Origin: Pseudeuparius sepicola
Taxonomy: Eukaryota > Arthropoda > Insecta > Coleoptera > Anthribidae
Direction: 5' to 3'
Length of the DNA: 64,000 bases
Assembly: GCA_963920635.1 (NCBI GenBank)
Contig: OY987301.1
Span: forward strand, 23,602,501 to 23,666,500
Positions within the stretch are counted from its first letter, which is position 1; each line of letters begins with the position of its first letter. Shown in pieces: positions 33,831 to 43,400 of the stretch. The notes under the pieces are model-generated. The model was not told the origin of the DNA, did no database searches, and was given only the letters and a program-made list of their open reading frames with translations. The translations under genes and the position numbers were made by a program.

Positions 33831-34178
33831 TTAAGAGTGGGTTGCCGACAGCGAAAGTGACGTTAGATTTCGTATTTTTTTAAGTTGTATAGCATAAAAT
33901 CTAATAAAATTTTACCTGGCAAAAATGTAGTACAAACATCTCTGTCTTCATTCTAATCATAAGATCTTAAAAGCATATATGCACTGGAATTATTATTTTC
34001 CCCAAGGTTTTCATAACCTATAAAACCAAACTCTTATTGTAAGATCTTATGATTAGAATGAAGACAGAGATGTTTGTACTACATTTTTGCCAGGTAAAAT
34101 GTTATTAGATTTTATGTTATACAACTTAAAAAAATACGAAATCTAACGTCACTTTCGCTGTCGGCAACACCCTCTTAA
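33831..34178. mobile_element. MITE with TTAA flanks (piggyBac-like signature)
   Basis: TTAAGAGTGGGTTGCCGACA at the left and the inverse TGTCGGCAACACCCTCTTAA at the right bound a 348-bp unit. The inverted arms are ~130 bp and nearly identical (for example GAAGACAGAGATGTTTGTAC and its inverse). TTAA on both sides is the target of piggyBac transposases, though TTAA could also be part of the inverted ends. No coding capacity; high arm identity implies a recent insertion. Confidence 0.7.
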
Positions 34179-35029
34179 TTATTAAAATACAAGTTCACGT
34201 GACAATAATAGCCCTTTGGGCCCACGCTAACGGTATACCTATGGTTTTACGAGGAATTTTCTATTTTGAACTTCATTTTAAAACACATGATAGCCTGACT
34301 AAAATCATATCAAAACCCATATATTTCGAATAAATGAAAATTCACTTTTCCATATGAAGAACCCAGGATGACTCTCTGATTCATACTTTATTATTATGAG
34401 AATATACGCAATATAATGCCCTTTGAAAGGCATACTGATTAAAATTACGTCAAAAAATCTGTCACTATCTTCCGATCTATACATTGGTTTGGCGAATTTT
34501 TTAAAAGAGAAAGAATAAGAAGTTTGCAAAATCTCGGAATATCAGGAAAATCGGCTAAAAAGACGCACGTTTTTGTGCTTTCTGCGCTTACTTATCTAAA
34601 ATTAAATTGACTATATAACTACAATAAGTAGTAGTAGTATATCAGAATGACATGTATGTGACTTAGCCTAATAATGTGGGTGATCACCTGCGGCCCTTTA
34701 CACGCTTGACCTCGATGGCCATGTCAATAATCAGTCAGTCATGCGGGCATGTCGAACTTTGATTTTAAAGTATTTACATTGTTTCTTACACAATTTGTTA
34801 AGTTTGATATAGTTTAGATTTCGATGTAGACAGAGCGAGTGAGGAAATTGTCTCCTCCCTGAGCTGGGCATTTGAAGTCAATAATTATTGCATTCTATTG
34901 TCTAGATTCTAGATATTTGTTTTCTGATGTTGAATAAGTTCTAGGCACATGGCTTTCGAGGTGAAATTAATAAATTGTTGGAGTCTTATGTATGTTTTTC
35001 ATGAGGAAAAATAAATGGACTTTCACAAG
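34179..35029. other. Non-coding stretch
   Basis: Nothing recognised; the minus-strand 74-codon frame at 34305-34529 lacks motifs. Confidence 0.4.
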
Positions 35030-35757
35030 GTTAACATAGGGGTTCCTCAGGGGTTCGTGCTGGGACTGTCGCTTTTTTGTTGTTATTCCTAAACGAAATG
35101 ACGAGGTTGCAAATGAGGGTTTAGTAGTTATGTTTGCAGATTATATTTCGGAGTTGGTTATGGCTCGAACGCCTGCGGGAAGCTTCCGTCACTGACAACA
35201 TGTGTTATAGCGAAGTATTGTGAATAACTTGATCTTAAATGTAGAGAAGTCTATATTATATTTATATAAATTTTCGTACTCATAGATCTACTGTTGAATT
35301 GGATGTTAATAATAATTTAAGGTAAGCAATAAAAAGTATAAAATTCTTGGGTCTTCCCTTACATATTGACTTTGTGTCGAAAAAATAATAATACCGTTTT
35401 TTGTAATGCGCAAATTAAGACATATATATGCTTTAGGCTGACGATTTGGAAAATATGTATTAATCGCTCGTGTGTGTTGGTAAGAATCTTTACAGCACAA
35501 ACAAAATGTTGACACTTCCTTGAATATTTAAATTAAGAACATTATGTCATAATATATGTGACAACATCACTATGTTTAGGAAGAACTCAGTATATCACTC
35601 GTATGATACAAGAAATAATAACTTAGGTACTGGTAACAGATCAACACCGCTTGACACTTTATGAAAAGTACGTGGTATACAACGGTGAAAAATGTACAAT
35701 AAGCTTCCAACGGAAATAAAGGAGTTGTCATTAAAACAATTTAAACGACCAGAGGGT
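35030..35757 (+). pseudogene. Decayed non-LTR retrotransposon (LINE) reverse transcriptase and C-terminus
   Basis: With frameshifts and stops allowed, the plus strand reads VNIGVPQGFVLGLSLFLLLF then LNEM near 35033-35100, matching the reverse transcriptase motif GVPQGSVLGPLLFLLYINDM. A damaged FAD(D) motif follows near 35130. NNLILNVEKS near 35220 and KFLGL near 35340 match the thumb region (NKLTLNVEKT, KFLG). Further on, HSYDTRNNNL near 35597 and KMYNKLPTEIKELSLKQFKR near 35690 match the conserved C-terminal segment of jockey/R-type LINE proteins. It is thoroughly decayed, 5'-truncated and inactive. The clade is not fixed. Confidence 0.7.
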
Positions 35758-36439
35758 GTCGCTTTGTTCCCGAAGTTTTGACAACTCGTATCGCTTCTTG
35801 ACCTACATACCTATATATCCCTGATTACCAACGGTGGAGGTTCGGTATACCCGCGGAAGCAGGATCCCAAACAGCTTGGCTTTGTCATGAGAAAATTAAT
35901 TCACTTATAAGATCGAATTAACATGGGATGTTTGCAGAGGCACTGCGAAGCAGCTGCAAGTGGGACAATACAGAAATCGACTCGCATTATGAAGCAAGCA
36001 CACCATCCGATAATTTCCATTTCAATGTTAATTAATTAATTTCGCGCTAAATATTCGATCATAAACATAAGCTGTAAAAATTTCTGTCCACTTTTAGTTT
36101 TCTCTGGTAGCATCAATCGCCACTGGAATAAATATGAAATATTTTTTAAAAAGTAATGGCCTATATTTTTATGCATGTTTTGTTATGAATGTAGTCGTGG
36201 TAAAATCGCATGATTTTATGAAGGTTTACTAAAATTAATTTGAATACAGAAGGAACAAATAAAAAAAATAAGTTTTTTAAATCGCCACTAAAGAGTCTCG
36301 AAATCGACCACTTCCATCAAAATACGCTATTGTTTTCTGGAGCGGCTTATTTTACCTCTTACCGCGACTTAATTTTTGTTTAATTATACGGGGTGATGAT
36401 GTACCGGCATCCTTTGCCAAACTTGTGCTTTTCTCTCTT
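35758..36439. other. Non-coding stretch
   Basis: Sequence between the LINE remnant and the hAT element; nothing recognised. Confidence 0.4.
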
Positions 36440-36627
36440 AGTTTTACCAGTGGCGGCTCGTGGGTTAATGCACAGGGGGGGCTACGTTTTGAAAAGAACA
36501 CACTCGTGCGTCACTTAAAAAATAGGGGGTACCGAGGTGGAGGTGGGTACCGGGTACCTACTTTCGGCATGGGCTTTTTAATTTTTTTATTTTTGCATAA
36601 TTAATATAATTAATAAATAAAGTATAA

Positions 36628-37420
36628 TTAATATATATAATATATAATATTATAATTAATATAAAAAGTAAAAAAGTGCATAAAACAATAATTCCCGTTT
36701 TTCAAAAAAAAGTTAATAACGCAAAATCCGTAATTCCTACTAAAAAAATCTATAAGCCGAAGTAGGTAGGTAGGAAATATCGGTTGTTTCATCACACTGT
36801 ATCGGTCTGTTTTATTTATTTGCTCTAGAATTTCTTGGCGACAAACTTCCAGCATCGATTAATTCTCGAAAAATCCCAAGATTTTGAGAGTCTTTTTTTC
36901 GTCTTGCCCTCGCAACGCTAATTCTAGTTTGCCACAAAATTTTATGCAGTTTATTATTCTTTTTAAAATATATCTATTTTTATCCACGGTTTCGTTATGT
37001 TTAATAATGTTTTGCCGGTACGTGGAATCTAACTGAGCGGCAATACTAATAACCTTGCCTAAAAATGCTAGTTCTGTGCCGAATAGAAAGCTCGTGTTTT
37101 TTATTTTTCATTTAAATGTTTTAAATCTTTGAATCCTATTCTAGTCCATGCCTTATCCATTCCCATTCCTTCTTTATAAAACAGTAAGCAGGGAAAACAA
37201 AACAGTGCATTTAATTTGTCGCATACAGATATCCACTTGTTCTTGTCGTACGTACTTCTAGAAGTGTCGCGTATAATTGCCTATTGCATTTTTATCAGGT
37301 TGAGTTAATTGTAAATCTGGAGTTGGCCTGCCAAGAGTTTTTATTTCAACTTTTTCAAACAATGAAAGTCTTAAAAAGTTTCCTTCCAAAATGTCCTGTA
37401 CGCTATTCTTCATTTTATTT
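36628..37420 (-). pseudogene. hAT transposase, ZMYM/DUF4371-type, frameshifted and deleted
   Basis: Minus-strand pieces read in order. First, KNSVQDILEGNFLRLSLFEK with KTLGRPTPDLQLTQ (about 37415-37260). Second, after a frameshift, KWISVCDKLNALFCFPCLLF with KAWTRIGFKDLKHLNEK (about 37250-37090), the zinc-binding TTF-type segment before the catalytic part. Third, TYRQNIIKHNETVDKNRYIL with KRIINCIKFCGKLELALRGQ (about 37040-36900). Fourth, MLEVCRQEILEQINKTDRYS (36855 down). This order matches the N-terminal half of arthropod and vertebrate hAT transposases of the ZMYM1-like DUF4371 class. The C-terminal dimerisation half is missing. At least two frameshifts and stops make it a pseudogene. Confidence 0.75.
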
Positions 37421-37429
37421 ATACAATAG

Positions 37430-37700
37430 AATACAAGAACGAGAACACGAGGTCTCGAGGTACGCCCGCGGAGTCTGGAGGCGGCCATAACGCTGACGCA
37501 TTCTCTAGAGCAGCCCGCGATCGACTGAAGGGCGACGGGGTTTATCGCCGCCAAATAGCTATAGCGCGGCGGCATCAACTCAGCGCCACTAATGGGTAGC
37601 GGCCGAAACAGAACTACGCCCGGGCGGTGTACAATGGCGGCTAGTCAGGTTAGCCGCCACGCCTGTGCGCGCCTGTACAGGGCAGTACCTACAGGCGTTG
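37430..37700. promoter_or_regulatory. CpG-rich internal segment of the hAT element
   Basis: This GC- and CpG-rich patch sits immediately upstream of the start of the decayed minus-strand transposase, so it probably served as its promoter. On the plus strand an ATGGCGGCTAGTCAGG opens a 28-codon frame (37634 on). GC-rich centres occur in both hAT elements of this window. Confidence 0.4.
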
Positions 37701-38744
37701 CGCTAATTTGTAAAGAATAGTAAATATAATAGTATAAATAGCGGGGAAGGAACAAGGAACAGGAACAAAGAAGCAAAATAAAGAATATAGCAGTCGCAGA
37801 ACTATTTTTTTCCCATTTTCTACTGCACTGAAAAAAGGAACTGTGAAATTTCAAAATTATTACAATTAAACTACGGTAAGTATACATGAATTGTAATGTT
37901 TAAATACAATTTTATGTTAATTTGCCCCAAAATGGTGAATATACATAATTGTTTTGTGGAAAAACCTAACTTATGTATATTTATCTGTACATTTCCTTTC
38001 CTTTATGTATTTTCACATATAAGTGTAAGTTCAAAATGTGAATTCACAAAGATATGAAGCAATATCACGTTAAAACTAATATTCACACTGGCGATTGTGA
38101 ATTCACAGAAGTTTTGTAATCGTTCGCCAATAGTATTTCAGATTTCAAGGCGAGATCACGTGTGACGCCGGCCACATTTCGTGGCCTTGCTGTTCTAAAC
38201 ACGCGCACGGCGTCAGTCGGCGTTCTTTACGGCATTGGTGACAGATCGACAGGTGCAAAGTCAAAGGTGGTGCAATCTTTATAGTTTAATACTTTACGAA
38301 GACCCATATACGCGTATAGGTACAACTATTACTGTGTTTGAAGTAAAAGGTAAGATATTTAAGAAATACAACATGATTATTTGCGACGTTTGTTCTGTTA
38401 ATTTATCAGTGTCATATTCATCTGAGCTATCACAGGCATTTCCCTGGAATAATTTTCACCTGCAAACATGTGAACTGTTTTTCATCCTTTAAAAATTACA
38501 TTAAATTTAAAAAACACTTAAGTGAAAAACATATTGCTACGATTGCCAAAACAATCAACTGTCTCTATCAAATTGCAATTTTAAATCTAAGTTTAAAATT
38601 GAAATAAAAAACATATATGTTTTACCATTTGCGAAAAAGTGATATGTATCCATTTTCTGAAAGCTGCAAAACAATTTTTAAAACCTGAAGTTTAATATCA
38701 TTTTAGTTAACATAGTGTACCTATATTTTGTTTAAAAAAGATTT

Positions 38745-39165
38745 GTTTTTTAAGGAAGCATTTGGTTAAGAAGTAAATGTTTTGTGTTAGGTATAGTTCT
38801 TTCCTCCTGTTCATATTTAATAACTGTGTCTTTTTTATGTAAATGTTTTCGCTAATTTAAATGTATAAATTGGTTTGTTTTTTTAGGATACATGTGGTTA
38901 AGAAAGTAAATATTTTGTATTAGGTATAAATATACTTCTTTCCTTTTGTTCATATTTAATAACATGTCTTTTTTATGTAAATGTTTTCGAATGTTTTCGT
39001 TTATTTAAATGTATAAATTGATTTGTTTTTTAAGGAGGTTTTTGGTTAAGAATGTAAATATGTTGTGTTAGATATAAATATAGTTCTTTCCTCGTGTTCA
39101 TATTAATAAGTACTTTTTTTATGTAATAAATATTTTCGTTTATTTAAATGTAAAACTTTGGTTAA
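38745..39165. repeat. Three tandem copies of a ~135-bp unit
   Basis: Each unit holds TTTGTTTTTTAAGGA, TTTGGTTAAGAA.GTAAAT, a GTGTTAGGTATA-like block, TTCTTTCCTC.TGTTCATATT, TTTTTTATGTAAATGTTTTC and ATTTAAATGTATAAATTG. Copies start near 38745, 38880 and 39015, with a decayed fourth fragment after 39140. It lies within the right half of the hAT element. Confidence 0.7.
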
Positions 39166-39258
39166 TAGTAGGAATACCTATATATTTTATACTATAAATG
39201 TTTTAGTTTATGAATATAGTTTTTTGAAATTTTTTAATAATTTTTTATACCCACTATA

Positions 39259-39435
39259 CAGTGTGGATACAAACATGTTTTAATAAAAGTGTTAGGGGTA
39301 ATTATTTCCCGTTTAGTAATAATAATACATAATATTAATAATAATAATTTCCCCTAACACTTTTATTAAAACATATTTTTGATATGAGGAATATTTTAAG
39401 AAATATGGAATATTCCACAATTTGTATCCACACTG
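39259..39435. mobile_element. Nested TA-flanked MITE
   Basis: CAGTGTGGATACAAA at the left and TTTGTATCCACACTG at the right are perfect inverted ends, flanked by TA (39257-39258 and 39436-39437). Inner arms also pair (TTTTAATAAAAGTGTTAGGG / CCCTAACACTTTTATTAAAA). At 177 bp it is a MITE of Tc1/mariner type, inserted into the hAT element and hence younger than it. Confidence 0.8.
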
Positions 39436-39876
39436 TATTATAATTTAAATAGTAATTTTACAAAGTAGTTTTAAAAAGTAATTTTGCAAAGTAATTTCGC
39501 AAAATCGGTGTATTATTATTCAGTAAAATTACAAATAACTTGTAAATATTAATTACAACACATAACTAATTTCACAGATTCTTTGTAAATTAAATTTACA
39601 AACTAAATGTAATTTAATTGATCCTCACATTACTTTTGGCAATTTACAAGATACTTATCTATTGGTCGCACTAAAAGCAGTCAAATTATTGTAAAATCGT
39701 AAAATCCTTTTTTCAGTGTGGGAGGCTGTAGCCCCATAGCCCCTAAGGACGAGCCGCCACTGAGTTTTACCTAGATATCAACCAAGCCGCCTCTTTCTCC
39801 CAGGCTTTGGCGTCCTTGGAGTTCATACGCTGCACTGCTCTACGTTACAGCTCCGCGTCCGCCCCGTGACGATCCT

Positions 39877-40176
39877 TTAAATCCTTACTAAGGCTGTAGG
39901 AAATATCGCGGCCCTTGCATGCTCTATCCAGGATATTAATACCGGGACCTCCTCGCAGCAATCTTTTCTGAGGACGTGTTCCAGGTCCTCAGTACTCATA
40001 TACCCCAGCTCAAATGGTAGTCTATAGATTATCGCATTTACCCAGGCACCGACCGTTTTCACCCTCGAGAACACTTGGAACTTGTGTCTCGTTTGCCGGC
40101 CGCCATCGCCATAATCTAGGTATATATAAGCGCTAGAATCGGCGTTATCATCTCTTATATATTGTGAGGGTTGTAG
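39877..40176 (-). pseudogene. Unrecognised ORF remnant interrupted by the hAT insertion
   Basis: A stop-to-stop frame of ~99 codons reads QYIRDDNADSSAYIYLDYGD and later VKTVGAWVNAIIYRLPFELG, EDLEHVLRKDCCEEVPVLIS. There is no ATG at the start of the open frame, and a further short frame (MNSKDAKAWEKEAAWLISR) continues at 39830-39775 in another phase. Balanced amino-acid use suggests it was once coding, perhaps a retroelement gag-like or host exon. The family is not recognised. The 8-bp duplication of the hAT element lies at its end. Confidence 0.3.
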
Positions 40177-40412
40177 TCATGTGGGTCGTGAAACAAAAAC
40201 TCTCTCCAGATCGACAATTTAGATGTCGAGGGTGCTACTAAAAACCGCACGGAAATCCGTCATCACGGACCGCTTCTTTCCTCCAAGGTTCGTAGTTTAA
40301 TCGACGATCCCTGCTATAAACGTGGAAAAAACAACATAATGATTTCGCTATTGACCCACCCAGAAGGCTTGTATTTGTCGATATATTTTCAAAGCCGCTG
40401 TACCAACCAAAG
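40177..40412. other. Non-coding spacer
   Basis: Sequence between the ORF remnant and the pogo element; the minus-strand frame at 40238-40642 runs into the pogo end and is not supported. Confidence 0.4.
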
Positions 40413-40426
40413 TAGGGGAAATTGGG

Positions 40427-40839
40427 GTAAAATGGCATACTCAGATAAAACGGCACACTGGTATTATTTGAACTTCGCGGACTTTTTTCTATTATTATTT
40501 TGCTCTTAAAGGTTGGCAGACTCACCGACGCTGGTTTAACGGCTACGGCATATCCATCGCAGTCGTGTTCTGGTCTTGACAGAGCTTTGTTTGTTCTAAG
40601 GTGGTCGAATATTTTTTCCGCACAACAAATTTTAGTGTACATATCGAAAGTAAAAAGTAATCAATAAGGCAGTTATATCACACAAGGTAAGTGACATATC
40701 AAAGCGTATAATTACACTTTACTTATTATTAAATAGTCTCTGCAATTAGAGATATTAATTAAAAACTTTTGGTGTATACTTTGGTATAAAACGGCACACA
40801 ACAACTAGGTTTAAAATAGCACAGTGTGCCATTTTATCC
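40427..40839. repeat. Left subterminal repeats of the pogo element
   Basis: Copies of a TAAAAYGGCAYAC-type motif occur at 40427-40440, 40444-40458, 40785-40799, about 40812-40822 (weaker) and, inverted, 40824-40839. Such subterminal arrays are usually transposase binding sites; that role is inferred here. Confidence 0.6.
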
Positions 40840-40885
40840 AAGTCAATCTATAGGTCAAATGTTACAACAATCTTATCTATTTCAG
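40687..40885 (+). other. Probable 5'-UTR intron of the transposase gene
   Basis: A consensus donor CACAAG|GTAAGT (40687) and acceptor CTATTTCAG|GTA (40885) bracket 199 bp just ahead of the ATG at 40889. The exon upstream would be untranslated. Removing the intron also deletes the inverted motif copy at 40824 and the in-frame GTG region that could otherwise extend the reading frame. Confidence 0.55.
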
Positions 40886-40888
40886 GTA

Positions 40889-42730
40889 ATGGCGCGAGCT
40901 GATCGTTACAAAAGGAAGTCCCACCGACAAGAATGGAGGGAGGCGGACATGGAGCGTGCAATTAAGGCCATTAATGAAAAAGAAATGGGCTGGTTGGCTG
41001 CTAGCAAACATTTCAATGTACCTAAGACGACACTGCGAAGAAGGTGCAATGATAAAAATAAGCGTGTGAAAGGAGCTAGTAAAGGTTTGGGGCGCTTTTG
41101 TACTACCTTTCCATTAAATATGGAAAGAGAGTTAGTGGAGTATATGAAAAATATGGAAGTAAGATTTTTTGGCATAACCACTCAGGAACTTCGAAGATTA
41201 GCCTATGAGTTTGCTGTAGCAAACAACCTACCACATAGGTTTAGCCATAAAGAAAAAATGGCTGGCTGGGATTGGCTGTATTCCTTTCGTGACCGACACC
41301 CCGATATATCGTTAAGGCAGCCCGAAGCAACCTCGGCGGCAAGGGCAAGTGCCTTCAATAAGCCCCAAGTAGCAAAATTTTATTCACTCCTGGAAGAATC
41401 CATCAACAAATACAACGTTCCTCCGGAGATAATTTATAACATGGACGAATCCGGTCTATCAACTGTACAAAAAACATCTAAGATTTTTGCCACTAAGGGA
41501 AGAAAACAAGTGGGCGCCATTACAAGTGCTGAACGTGGCGTCCATACAACTGTGGTCTGCTGTATGAACCCCATAGGACATTTTATTCCCCCGGCACTAA
41601 TTTTCGCAAGAAAAAACGCTAAATCGGAATTGACGGATGACGCTCCTACCGGTACGATCCAATTGTGCCAAGATTCTGGGTGGATGACAGGGCCCCTATT
41701 CCAGAAATGGTTGCTTCACTTCATAAAATATACGGACGCATCTACTGATAAAAAAGTTTTGCTTATACTCGACGGACACTCGAGCCATAAATATTTTGAT
41801 GCTTTGGAAACTGCTAAAGCAAATGGTGTTATTATACTTTGTACTCCGCCGCACTGCACACACCGCATGCAGCCACTCGACGTGGCGTTTTTTGGCCCTT
41901 TGGCAACATATTACAATCTTGCTGTTACCAACTGGTTAAAAAATAATGCAGGACGAACCGTGTCGGTATATCAAGTTGGAAAGTTATTAACAGAAGCTTA
42001 CGAAAAAGCCGCAGTGATGAAAAACGCAGTTAGTGGTTTTAAAAATACCGGCATTTATCCGGTTAACGCAGATATATTTCCGGACTGGATGTTTGCTCCT
42101 GCAGAGGTTACCAATATTGAGAGGTCTGAAGAAGAGCCTGGTCCATCTGAAACTCAAATATCTCAACAGAGTGTTTCAGAAGAAGCATCACTATCTCAGC
42201 TTCTCGAAGATGATACTATTGCTAATGAAAGAGACCTGTCCTCTCTTCAGGTTCAGCTTGAAAAAACTCCGTCACCTCAACCTAAGGAAAATCCTGAAGT
42301 AAAAAGTAATAAAAAACAAGGGTATGTTTCGTTGGAAAAAATTAAGGGGCTTCCAAAATCACAGGAACCAACAAACAAAAGAAAACGGAAGAGCCAGGGT
42401 CCTTTAGTATTAAATTCAACTCCGAACATGATAGAATTAAAAGACAAGGCGGAAGAAAAGAAAATTCTGGAGGAAAAACGATCGCTGAGAAAACGAAAAG
42501 CAACAAAAAACCTTGCAGAACGGCTACCTAATTTGGAATCAGAAAATGAAGACCCGTTTTCAGATGATGATGACGATCAGGCAGCCTGTCTATATTGTAA
42601 CGAACTATTTTCCAGATCGAAACCAAAGGAGATTTGGGTTTGTTGTCAAACCTGTCAGAAGTGGAGTCACACGGAATGCGCTGGAATTTCTCCTAGGGCA
42701 AAAATGTTTATTTGCGAACTGTGCCAGTAA
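40889..42730 (+). CDS. Pogo/Tigger-type transposase with C-terminal PHD-like finger
   Basis: 613 aa, intact. It would bind the element's ends in the nucleus and cut and paste it into TA sites. Residues ~13-52 form a psq/pogo helix-turn-helix (EADMERAIKAINEKEMGWLA ... NVPKTTLRRR). A second DNA-binding region lies at ~75-145. The DDE_1 catalytic domain (~178-370) has D186 (NMDESG), D295 (LILDGHSSH) and D331 (QPLDVAFFGPL), i.e. DD35D, all present. A long charged linker (~400-560) with basic tracts (KRKRK, RKRK), probably nuclear signals, leads to a C4HC3 PHD-like finger at 566-613 (C567, C570, C586, C589, H594, C597, C609, C612). The ATG at 40889 is chosen because it follows the predicted splice acceptor; the upstream extension would start at GTG. 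Similar PHD-tailed pogo proteins are, as I recall, annotated in arthropods as tigger-derived or jerky-like. Confidence 0.92.
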   Translation: MARADRYKRKSHRQEWREADMERAIKAINEKEMGWLAASKHFNVPKTTLRRRCNDKNKRVKGASKGLGRFCTTFPLNMERELVEYMKNMEVRFFGITTQELRRLAYEFAVANNLPHRFSHKEKMAGWDWLYSFRDRHPDISLRQPEATSAARASAFNKPQVAKFYSLLEESINKYNVPPEIIYNMDESGLSTVQKTSKIFATKGRKQVGAITSAERGVHTTVVCCMNPIGHFIPPALIFARKNAKSELTDDAPTGTIQLCQDSGWMTGPLFQKWLLHFIKYTDASTDKKVLLILDGHSSHKYFDALETAKANGVIILCTPPHCTHRMQPLDVAFFGPLATYYNLAVTNWLKNNAGRTVSVYQVGKLLTEAYEKAAVMKNAVSGFKNTGIYPVNADIFPDWMFAPAEVTNIERSEEEPGPSETQISQQSVSEEASLSQLLEDDTIANERDLSSLQVQLEKTPSPQPKENPEVKSNKKQGYVSLEKIKGLPKSQEPTNKRKRKSQGPLVLNSTPNMIELKDKAEEKKILEEKRSLRKRKATKNLAERLPNLESENEDPFSDDDDDQAACLYCNELFSRSKPKEIWVCCQTCQKWSHTECAGISPRAKMFICELCQ

Positions 42731-42793
42731 TAACTGACCAGTTCCAGTAATATTTTGTTTTTAGTTTTTAATTTTTTGCATTGGTTGTATGCC

Positions 42794-43033
42794 TATGCCA
42801 TTTTATCCAAGTGGGGTGTATGCCGTTTTATCAAAGTGCTTGGATAAAATGGCATACTTGCATAAGGGCTGTGCAAGTTAAAACTTTTAAGTTGTTTTTT
42901 TACGAATTTTAAGAAAACTTTTATATTTTAGAGGCAAATAGTATAAAGAATGCTCTACTATTTTTCTAAATTCTTTAAATACAAATTTTAGAAATATATT
43001 TACGTTAAAAGTAAAAGTGTGCCATTTTATCCC
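42794..43033. repeat. Right subterminal repeats of the pogo element
   Basis: Copies of the GTRTGCCRTTTTATCC-type motif are at 42794-42811, 42818-42836, inverted at 42841-42857, and terminal at 43017-43033. With the left side this gives about nine copies, in both orientations. Confidence 0.6.
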
Positions 43034-43044
43034 AACTTCCCCTA

Positions 43045-43400
43045 CCGATATCTGCAAGATGTAGAAATGAATATAAATAGTGGATAATGCTCTAATTGCA
43101 TATCGCTACCCTAACCGTGTGGTCAAACGTTATTCTTCGTGTTTATATCCGAGATTCTTATTTCGGATCGACGCAATCCATTACCATTAACGCAAACAAA
43201 TCAGCATTAAGGCCTCGTTGTAATGACGTGCCGATACACCTGGCACTGATATATTACAGCCGGGTATACGGGCAGGAACGCGGCACGACGACGTAGGCCG
43301 GATCCGCGACAGTAGCAAATTCATTATTGCGGTCTGCGCACATAGATCATATAACATTATGACATAGAGCGCCGAAAAACGCAATCAGTCCAGAAGTTAA
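43045..43400. other. Non-coding stretch
   Basis: Slightly GC-richer than average with a short plus-strand frame (43096-43296) without motifs. Nothing recognised. Confidence 0.4.

Larger units (their letters stand above)
36448..39762 (-). mobile_element. hAT-type DNA transposon, 3.3 kb, decayed
   Basis: The ends CAGTGGCGGCTCGTG and ACGAGCCGCCACTG are inverted copies, flanked by a perfect 8-bp direct repeat AGTTTTAC (36440-36447 and 39763-39770). This is the diagnostic signature of a hAT insertion. A broken transposase lies on the minus strand at 36628-37420, preceded by a CpG-rich probable promoter (37430-37700). The remaining right half contains a tandem repeat (38745-39165) and a nested TA-flanked MITE (39259-39435). 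The element is complete in outline but not coding-competent. Confidence 0.9.
40415..43042 (+). mobile_element. Complete pogo/Tigger-type DNA transposon
   Basis: The ends GGGGAAATTGGGGTAAAATG (left) and the inverse of GGGGAAGTTGGGATAAAATG (right) form ~26-bp inverted repeats with few mismatches, flanked by TA (40413-40414 and 43043-43044). Between them lies one intact transposase gene (40889-42730), preceded by a probable 199-bp 5'-UTR intron. The motif TAAAATGGCATAC and close variants is repeated at both subterminal regions (see separate entry). Intact ends, target duplication and coding sequence suggest a recent insertion that may still be active. Length 2628 bp. Confidence 0.92.

Noticed and set aside
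40826..40888. Extension of the pogo transposase by 21 residues to a start at 40826
   Set aside because: The codon at 40826 is GTG, not ATG, and this stretch lies in a predicted intron ending at 40885; ATG at 40889 fits better.
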